Assembly: GCA_023426865.1 (NCBI GenBank)
Contig: JAEZBT010000061.1
Span: 1 to 6,500 of the forward strand
Reading direction: 5' to 3'
DNA from: Actinomycetes bacterium
Lineage (GTDB): Bacteria > Actinomycetota > Actinomycetes > Actinomycetales > Cellulomonadaceae
Length of the DNA: 6,500 nucleotides
Part shown: piece after piece, positions 1 through 4,579 of the stretch
Layout: the number at the start of each line of letters is the position of its first letter
How positions within the stretch are numbered: position 1 is the stretch's first letter
Position numbers and translations under genes: made by a program
The notes under the pieces: model-generated
What the model saw: the letters and a program-made list of their open reading frames with translations, nothing else
Databases searched by the model: none
What the model was told of the DNA's origin: nothing

Positions 1-51
1 GGGCAAGGCCGGACGGGCGGGCCCGCGCGCCGGGTCACCGTCCGCGTTCAC
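1..51 (-). CDS. Possible leaderless start of a minus-strand gene running off the left edge (partial)
   Basis: A GTG at 51-49 opens a frame reading MNADGDPARGPARPALP to the window edge, with GC-ending codons. No Shine-Dalgarno precedes it. Instead, TAGCGT (63-58, minus strand) matches the actinobacterial -10 pattern TANNNT and ends exactly 6 bases before the GTG, which is the geometry of leaderless transcripts whose first base is the start codon. Only 17 codons are visible and no family can be recognised. The opposite strand has a rival reading: an open frame at 2-64 ending in TAG, which could be the tail of a convergent gene. I prefer the minus-strand start slightly, but this is a weak call. 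Confidence 0.25.
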   Translation of the reverse strand, partial: MNADGDPARGPARPALP

Positions 52-57
52 GGGCTC

Positions 58-63
58 ACGCTA
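58..63 (-). promoter_or_regulatory. Candidate -10 element TAGCGT for a leaderless transcript
   Basis: TAGCGT fits TANNNT and is followed by six bases (GAGCCC) and then GTG. No -35 match is seen 16-19 bases upstream, which is common in actinobacterial promoters. It abuts the hairpin at 63-96, so it would sit right behind the terminator of the preceding gene. Confidence 0.25.
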
Positions 64-96
64 GTCCCGCGTCGGGGTGGCGCCGGCCGCGGGACT
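63..96 (-). terminator. Strong hairpin at the end of the PAC2 gene, candidate terminator without U-tract
   Basis: A 9-bp perfect inverted repeat, AGTCCCGCG (63-71) and CGCGGGACT (88-96), encloses a 16-base loop. The right arm begins at the last base of the PAC2 stop codon (TGA, 98-96), so the stem forms directly after translation ends. No run of T follows on either strand, so it is not a canonical intrinsic terminator. GC-rich actinobacteria often use such hairpins, sometimes as bidirectional terminators or as RNA 3' end stabilisers. The structure is read directly; its termination role is inferred. Confidence 0.45.
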
Positions 97-1019
97 CAGT
101 CCTCGGGGTCGGCCTGCTCCGCGAGGAACCTCTCGAACTCGGCGCCGATCTCGTCGGCCGTCGGCAGCGGGGACGACTCGGCGAGCAGGCCCACGCGACC
201 GAGCGAGCGCGCCAGCCCGTCGTACTGCTCCTCCAGCGCGTGCACGACGGCGGCGACCTCCGGCGCGTCGGCCATCTGGCGGTCCACCGCCTCCAGCGCC
301 TCGACGGACGCGTCGGCGAGCGCGCCAGGGTCGAGCGCGAGCCCGGTGACCTCCTCGACGTCCTCCAGCGCGGTGCGCGCCGCGGGCGGGAACGACGACT
401 GCGCCAGGTAGTGCGGGACGTGCACGCCGACCGCGCCGGCGTCGTGGCCCCAGCGGCCCAGCCGGTACTCGAGCAGGGAGGCGGCCGAGCCCGGCACCTG
501 GACCGTGCCGAACCAGCTCGGGCCGGTCAGCTCGCGTCGGGTGGCGTGCCGCGTCACCCCCAGGGGCCGCGTGTGCGGCACCCCCATCGGGATGCCGTGC
601 ATGCCCATGACCAGGCGCACGCCGAACTGCTCGACCACCTGGCGCACCGCTGCCGCGAACCGCTCCCACTGCACGTCCGGCTCGAGGCCGTGCATGAGCA
701 GGAAGGGCTGCCCGGCCGCGTCCCGCATCCAGTCGACGACGAGCTGTGGCTCGTCGTACTCGCGCCAGCGCCACACGTCGAAGACCATCGTGGGCCGGCG
801 GGCGCGGTAGTCCACGAGCTGGTCGGTGTCGAAGGTCACCAGTCGACGGCCGTCGAAGTGCTCGAGCAGGTGCTCGGTCGCGAGCTCGCCGGCGCTGCCG
901 GCGTCGATGAAGCCCCGCAGGGCGTGGACCAGCACCAACCCGTCCTCCGGGGTGCTCTCCGCCAGCTGGGCGGCCGTCTCGTCCTCGACCTCGAAGAGGT
1001 CTCGCGGGTCGCTCGTCAC
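96..1019 (-). CDS. PAC2-family protein (proteasome assembly chaperone-like fold), actinobacterial type
   Basis: This encodes a 307-residue soluble protein with no signal peptide or membrane segment. It reads as the actinobacterial PAC2 family: an N-terminal VLVHALRGFIDAGSAG stretch (29-44), the FDTDQLVDYRARRP block (63-76), LLMHGLEPDVQWERF (107-121), the MGMHGIPMGVPHTRP loop (138-152) and a conserved LGRWGHDAGAVGVHVPHYLA segment (187-206), followed by a helical C-terminus ending LPTADEIGAEFERFLAEQ. Eukaryotic and archaeal PAC2 relatives chaperone proteasome assembly; the actinobacterial members have no firmly established function. The GTG at 1019 is chosen because GAGGAG precedes it with a 6-base spacer. 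A GTG at 1088 would add 23 residues but lacks a good ribosome site. The gene lies 101 bases downstream of the receiver gene on the same strand, so it may be read through from the signalling operon or have its own promoter. The C-terminus (ADPED) is not the HbYX motif that proteasome activators use. Confidence 0.88.
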   Translation of the reverse strand: MTSDPRDLFEVEDETAAQLAESTPEDGLVLVHALRGFIDAGSAGELATEHLLEHFDGRRLVTFDTDQLVDYRARRPTMVFDVWRWREYDEPQLVVDWMRDAAGQPFLLMHGLEPDVQWERFAAAVRQVVEQFGVRLVMGMHGIPMGVPHTRPLGVTRHATRRELTGPSWFGTVQVPGSAASLLEYRLGRWGHDAGAVGVHVPHYLAQSSFPPAARTALEDVEEVTGLALDPGALADASVEALEAVDRQMADAPEVAAVVHALEEQYDGLARSLGRVGLLAESSPLPTADEIGAEFERFLAEQADPED

Positions 1020-1120
1020 GGTGTGCTCCTCTACCTCGTCTGCAGGGTGCAACACCACCGGCAGCACCGGGAATTCCACGGCGTCCACCGTTTGATCGTC
1101 GCCCGGGTGGCGGGCTCCGG
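1020..1120 (-). other. Intergenic gap between receiver gene and PAC2 gene, weak hairpin and PAC2 ribosome site
   Basis: Reading the minus strand, a small inverted repeat GCCCG-CCACC-CGGGC (1115-1101) lies just past the receiver stop codon. Its stem is only 5 bp and no T-run follows, so termination is doubtful. The gap ends with GAGGTAGAGGAG, a good purine-rich ribosome site for the GTG at 1019. I see no convincing -10/-35 pair, so co-transcription with the upstream signalling operon remains possible. Confidence 0.35.
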
Positions 1121-1558
1121 TCAGCGCGCCGGCAGGCGCACGACCTGCACGAAGAAGTCGTCGATCTGCCGCACGACGTCGATGAACCGCTCGAAGTCCA
1201 CGGGCTTGGTCACGTACGCGTTGGCGTGCAGCGCGTACGAGCGCAGCACGTCCTCCTCCGCCTCCGACGTGGTCAGGACCACCACCGGGATGCTCTGCAG
1301 CGTCTCGTCGCCCTTCATCGCGGCCAGCACCTCGCGGCCGTCCATCCGCGGCAGGTTGAGGTCCAGCAGCACCAGGTCCGGCGTCGGCGCGTCGGCGTAG
1401 GTGCCCTCCTTGCGCAGGTAGGCCATCGCGCTCTCGCCGTCGCTGACGACGGCCAGGCGGTTGGCGACCTTGTTCTCCTCGAACGCCTCGCGCGTCATGA
1501 GCACGTCGCCCGGGTCGTCCTCGACCAGCAGGACGTCGATCTCCTTGCGGTCAGTCAT
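1121..1558 (-). CDS. Single-domain response regulator, Rcp1-like receiver
   Basis: This 145-residue protein is a complete receiver domain and nothing more. The acidic pocket is E13-D14-D15 in VLLVEDDPGD, the phospho-acceptor is D66 in DLVLLDLNLPRMDG, the switch Thr is in VVVLTTSE (T96/T97), and the conserved Lys is K118 in AYVTKPVDF. The NLPRMDG and VLTTSEAEED segments, together with the length, resemble Rcp1, the single-domain partner of cyanobacterial phytochrome Cph1. The ATG at 1558 is preceded by AGGAGG with a spacer of about 9 bases. The start overlaps the kinase stop by 8 bases (ATGACTGA), so translation is probably coupled. There is no output domain, so it must act by protein contact or as a phosphate shuttle or sink for the kinase. 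The receiver assignment is secure; the partner assignment rests on gene order and family resemblance. Confidence 0.93.
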   Translation of the reverse strand: MTDRKEIDVLLVEDDPGDVLMTREAFEENKVANRLAVVSDGESAMAYLRKEGTYADAPTPDLVLLDLNLPRMDGREVLAAMKGDETLQSIPVVVLTTSEAEEDVLRSYALHANAYVTKPVDFERFIDVVRQIDDFFVQVVRLPAR

Positions 1559-3191
1559 CGGCGGGGCCCTCCTGCGAGTGGCCGGGGGTGACGGCGTCGC
1601 CCCCGGCCGCGATCCCTGCGGCGGGCGCCGCGGGGAGAGTCCAGCGCACCACGGTGCCCTCGGTGACCGTCTGGTCCACCCAGATCTCACCGCCGTGGTA
1701 CTCGACGATCTTCTTGCACAGCGCGAGGCCGATGCCCGTGCCCTCGTAGACCTCCTTGGCGTGCAGCCGCTGGAAGATCACGAAGACGCGCTCCGCGTAC
1801 TGCGGGTCGATGCCGATGCCGTTGTCGCGGCACGCGAACTGCCAGTGGTCGCCGACCCGCTCGGCCTCGACGCGGACGACGGGCGGCACGTCCGGCCGGC
1901 GGAACTTCAGGCCGTTGCCGACGAGGTTCGTCACCAGCTGCACGAGCAGCGCCTCCTCGCCGCGCAGCGTCGGGAGGTCGCCGGCCGTCACGTCGGCGCC
2001 CGTCTCCTCGGCCACCGCGGCGAGGTCCGCGACAGCCCGGGCGAACACTCGGTCCATGTCCACGTCCGTGACCTCGGTGCCGATGCGGCCGACGCGCGAG
2101 AAGCCGAGCAGGTCGTTGATGAGCCGCTGCATGCGCTTGGCGCCGTCGACCGCGAAGTCGATGTACTGGTCGGCGCGCTCGTCGAGCTGGCCGCGGTAGC
2201 GCGAACCCAGCAGCTGGGTGAAGCTCGCGACCTTGCGCAGGGGCTCCTGGAGGTCGTGCGAGGCGACGTACGCGAACTGCTCGAGGTCGCGGTTGGAGCG
2301 GCGCAGCTCCTCCGTCTGCGCCTCCAGCACGGCATGTGACGCCTCGAGCTCGGCCCGCGCCCGCCGCGACTCGTCCAGGAGAACCACGAGCCGCTCGCGC
2401 ATGAGCTCCACGTCCCGGGCGACGGCGCCCACCTCACCGGGGCCCGAGTCGTCGACGCGGTGGTGCACGTCGCCGTCGGCCACCTCCCGGGCCTCGGCCG
2501 CGAGGCCGGCGAGGGGGTCGGTGACCCAGCGCCGCAGGTAGACCCACAGGACGACGCCCGCCGCCACGGCGCTCAGGATCAGCAGGCCGAACGCCAGGGT
2601 CGACACGCCGATCCACCGGCGCAGGTCGGCGTTGGCGTCCTCGCGGGCGTCACGCACCGCCAGCGTGTAGGCGTCGACGAGCGCCTCCATCCGGTCGAAC
2701 GCCTCGCCCTCGGCCTGCAGGTCCGCCGGGTCGGCGGCGTCCGGGCCGCCGGACTCGACCGCAGCGACGAGCGGCTGGACGTGTCCGGCGAACCAGTCGT
2801 CGACGGCTTCGGTCGCCTGCGCGCGCAGCGTCAGGACCGGGTGGTCCGCCCCGAGCTCGGCCGTGAGCGCGGCCTCGACGTCGGCGGTCTGCTCGTCGTC
2901 CTGGCCGCCGATGCGGTCGAGCACCTCGATCGCCGCCTCGTTTCCGGTCTCCAGGTAGGAGTCGATCGCCGCCTCGGCGTCCAGCAGCAGGATGTGCCCG
3001 GTGCCGGCCTCCGTCACCGCCAGGAAGTAGGTGCCGGTGATGGCGTCCTGGCGGTCCCGCATGACGACCAGGGCCGTCGCCGCGATGCCGGCGAGGATCC
3101 CGAGGACGACGCCACCCGCCACGAGCGCCACCCGCAGGCGGCGCCGCAGCGACGTCCGGTCGGCGGCCGAGCGTCGGTCGGGTGCCCTCAC
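1551..3191 (-). CDS. Membrane sensor histidine kinase, CHASE3-HAMP-HisKA-HATPase_c
   Basis: This is a 546-residue inner-membrane kinase. A basic N-terminus (RTSLRRRLR) leads into TM1 (about 21-44). An acidic, mostly helical extracytoplasmic region of about 145 residues (46-190) fits CHASE3, a ligand or stress sensing domain with unknown input. TM2 spans about 193-219, HAMP about 217-270, and a coiled coil about 271-302. HisKA follows, with phospho-acceptor H312 in the ASHDLQEPLRKV box. The ATPase domain shows the N box (N422-LVGNGLKF), G1 DNGIGI (456-461), F box around F470 and G2 GTGIGLAL (484-491). All catalytic motifs are intact. The HDLQEPL box is of the phytochrome-kinase (Cph1) kind. 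The GTG at 3191 is chosen because it forms a GTGA overlap with the stop of the upstream phosphatase gene and has GGAGG six bases before it. The frame stays open upstream, but that part is antiparallel noise over the phosphatase gene. The Ala/Gly-rich tail (521-546) has no obvious function and contains the ribosome site of the next gene. Confidence 0.93.
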   Translation of the reverse strand: MRAPDRRSAADRTSLRRRLRVALVAGGVVLGILAGIAATALVVMRDRQDAITGTYFLAVTEAGTGHILLLDAEAAIDSYLETGNEAAIEVLDRIGGQDDEQTADVEAALTAELGADHPVLTLRAQATEAVDDWFAGHVQPLVAAVESGGPDAADPADLQAEGEAFDRMEALVDAYTLAVRDAREDANADLRRWIGVSTLAFGLLILSAVAAGVVLWVYLRRWVTDPLAGLAAEAREVADGDVHHRVDDSGPGEVGAVARDVELMRERLVVLLDESRRARAELEASHAVLEAQTEELRRSNRDLEQFAYVASHDLQEPLRKVASFTQLLGSRYRGQLDERADQYIDFAVDGAKRMQRLINDLLGFSRVGRIGTEVTDVDMDRVFARAVADLAAVAEETGADVTAGDLPTLRGEEALLVQLVTNLVGNGLKFRRPDVPPVVRVEAERVGDHWQFACRDNGIGIDPQYAERVFVIFQRLHAKEVYEGTGIGLALCKKIVEYHGGEIWVDQTVTEGTVVRWTLPAAPAAGIAAGGDAVTPGHSQEGPADD

Positions 3192-4363
3192 GCCGGCCCT
3201 CCGGTCCAGCCGATGGCGACGAGCGCGGCGTCGTCCACGAGGTGCCCGCCGTGCCGGGCCGTCACGACCTCCAGGACGCGGTCCACGACGTCGGACGACG
3301 GCCCGACGCCCGCCGGGGCGAGCGCCTGGGTCACGATCTCCCGCAGCCCCGCCTCCCCCAGCCGCGCGCGCCCGCCATCGACCGTGGGCTCGACCAGGCC
3401 GTCGGTGAACAGGAGCACCCGCCAGGCACCGGTGAGCTCGATGTGGGCCGGCTGCCAGCCGCCGGGCAGCGGGATGCCGAGCGCGCGGCCCCGGTGGGTG
3501 GCGGGCAGCGACGTCACGGGCGGCCCGGCCAGGAACGGTGTCGGGTGCCCGCACAGGTACAGGTCGAGGCTGCGCCGGTCCTTGGCCACCTCCACCATGA
3601 CGAGCGTGGTGAAGATCTCCGGGCGCTCACGCTCGGCGACGAGCACACGCTCGACCACCTCCAGGACGTCGGGCGCGTCGAGCCCCGCGAGGACGCCCGT
3701 CCGCCAGGCGGTGCGCAGCGTCGCCCCGAGCGCGGCCTCGTCGGGGCCGTGACCTGCGACGTCGCCGACGACCGCGAGCACCGCGCCGTCGTCGCGCTCC
3801 ACGACGTCGTAGAAGTCGCCACCGAGCAGGCCGTCGCGGCCGGCGCGGTAGCCGACGTTCACCTGCAGGCCGTCGTCGTCGACCATCGGCCGCGGCAGCA
3901 GCGCACGCTCCAGCCGGCTCGTCTCGTACTGGCGCAGCTCGGCGCGGTAGAGCTCGCGCTCGGCGAGCTCGAAGCGGCGCCGCTGGATCGCGTAGCGCAC
4001 GGCCCGGTGCAGCAGCTCGGCGTCGACCTCGCCCTTGACCAGGTAGTCCTGGGCCCCCGCGGCGACCGCGCGTAGCCCCTGCCCCGTCCCCGCGTGCCCG
4101 GTGAGCACGATGACGGCGGCCGACCCCGGTCGGCGCAGCAGCCTCTCGAGGGCCTCGAGCCCAGCCATCCCCGGCAGTCCCAGGTCCAGCAGGACGCAGT
4201 CCACGTCCAGCTGCTGAGGCACGTCGTCCATCGTGCGGACCCGCTCCAGGTCCACGAGCGCCCCGGAGTCGGCGAAGAGCTCGCCGACGAGGAAGGCGTC
4301 GCCGTCGTCGTCCTCGACGAGCAGGACCGAGACGGGTCTCGGCCGAACCTCGTGGTAGGGCAC
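3188..4363 (-). CDS. Response regulator with receiver domain fused to PP2C/SpoIIE-type serine phosphatase
   Basis: This is a 391-residue cytoplasmic protein. The receiver (about 10-125) keeps E17-D18-D19, phospho-acceptor D60 in CVLLDLGLPGMAG, T88 and K110. A charged helical linker (about 125-158, YAIQRRRFELAERELYRAEL) joins it to a PP2C/SpoIIE phosphatase domain (about 165-386). The metal-site motifs are GGDFYD (181-186), GDVAGHG (200-206), LFTDGLVE (318-325) and DDAAL (377-381), so it looks catalytically competent. In relatives such as RsbU/RsbP, the substrate is a phosphorylated STAS anti-anti-sigma factor, whose dephosphorylation releases a sigma factor. Here, phosphorylation at D60 by the adjacent kinase would plausibly gate activity through the linker helix. 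It is the first gene of the operon, and its stop overlaps the kinase start. The GTG at 4363 is the only good start before the receiver; it follows AAAGGTGGACA, a fair ribosome site set somewhat close. The target protein is not encoded in this window. Confidence 0.92.
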   Translation of the reverse strand: MPYHEVRPRPVSVLLVEDDDGDAFLVGELFADSGALVDLERVRTMDDVPQQLDVDCVLLDLGLPGMAGLEALERLLRRPGSAAVIVLTGHAGTGQGLRAVAAGAQDYLVKGEVDAELLHRAVRYAIQRRRFELAERELYRAELRQYETSRLERALLPRPMVDDDGLQVNVGYRAGRDGLLGGDFYDVVERDDGAVLAVVGDVAGHGPDEAALGATLRTAWRTGVLAGLDAPDVLEVVERVLVAERERPEIFTTLVMVEVAKDRRSLDLYLCGHPTPFLAGPPVTSLPATHRGRALGIPLPGGWQPAHIELTGAWRVLLFTDGLVEPTVDGGRARLGEAGLREIVTQALAPAGVGPSSDVVDRVLEVVTARHGGHLVDDAALVAIGWTGGPA

Positions 4364-4391
4364 TGTCCACCTTTCGCCGATGCGCTGGCCG

Positions 4392-4397
4392 ATCCTA
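4392..4397 (-). promoter_or_regulatory. Candidate -10 element TAGGAT of the signalling operon
   Basis: On the minus strand TAGGAT matches TANNNT closely and lies 28 bases before the GTG at 4363. Transcription would start near 4385, leaving a leader of about 22 bases that includes the ribosome site. No -35 hexamer is found at 16-19 bases; TCGACG (4425-4420) is 22 bases away, which is too far. Confidence 0.4.
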
Positions 4398-4445
4398 GGG
4401 TCGCCCTGTCCGGGCCGCGCGTCGAGCGAGCCGGACTGGGCCGGA

Positions 4446-4487
4446 CGGGTGACGCGGGCCACATCCCCGCCCTCCGCACGTCACCCG
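4446..4487. repeat. Perfect 9-bp inverted repeat in the divergent control region
   Basis: CGGGTGACG (4446-4454) and CGTCACCCG (4479-4487) are exact reverse complements separated by 24 bases. The arm centres are 33 bp apart, close to three helical turns, so a dimeric regulator could contact both on one DNA face. It could equally be an RNA hairpin, but no transcript is predicted to cross it from either candidate promoter. A smaller nested pairing, GCGGG (4454-4458) with CCCGC (4466-4470), also exists. Confidence 0.4.
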
Positions 4488-4534
4488 GCACTCCCCGCGG
4501 CCGGACGGCGCACCCCGGAGCCGCCCGGAAGGCG

Positions 4535-4540
4535 GATAAT
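4535..4540 (+). promoter_or_regulatory. Candidate -10 element GATAAT of the HelD-like gene
   Basis: GATAAT matches TATAAT at five of six positions and stands out as AT-rich within very GC-rich DNA. Transcription would start near 4547, giving a leader of about 33 bases that includes the GGGAGGGAG ribosome site. The -35 position (about 4512-4517) has no match to TTGACA. Confidence 0.35.
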
Positions 4541-4579
4541 GGACGGCCGGTCGCGCGGGCGACCGCGGGAGGGAGCGTG

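Larger units (their letters stand above)
4364..4579. promoter_or_regulatory. Divergent intergenic control region between phosphatase operon and HelD-like gene
   Basis: This noncoding stretch separates two diverging transcription units. It contains a candidate minus-strand -10 (4392-4397), a candidate plus-strand -10 (4535-4540), a 9-bp inverted repeat (4446-4454 and 4479-4487) and four copies of the CCGGAC hexamer: inverted at 4408-4413, direct at 4431-4436, 4441-4446 and 4501-4506. No tRNA, riboswitch or small gene is evident. A shared regulator binding here is plausible but unproven. Confidence 0.5.

Noticed and set aside
1..10. GGGCAAGGCC at the left edge resembling half of the rifamycin-associated element
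   Set aside because: Only one half-site is visible at the window edge, it is 4.5 kb from the HelD-like gene, and short GC-rich matches are expected by chance.
1101..1115. GCCCG/CGGGC hairpin after the receiver gene as a terminator
   Set aside because: The stem is only 5 bp and no T-run follows on the minus strand, too weak to call as a separate feature.
240..1400. Long plus-strand open frame of about 386 codons antisense to the PAC2 and receiver genes
   Set aside because: It is a by-product of high GC: rich in His, Arg, Val and Gly with no recognisable domain, spanning two real genes and the gap between them on the other strand.
3192..3554. Upstream extension of the histidine kinase by 121 codons
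   Set aside because: The extension is Arg/Ala/Gly/Pro-rich and lies wholly inside the phosphatase catalytic domain. The GTG at 3191 has a GTGA overlap and a strong ribosome site.
2460..3752. Long plus-strand open frame of about 430 codons antisense to the kinase and phosphatase genes
   Set aside because: Low-complexity Arg/Pro/Ser/Thr-rich translation without motifs, running across the junction of two well-supported minus-strand genes.
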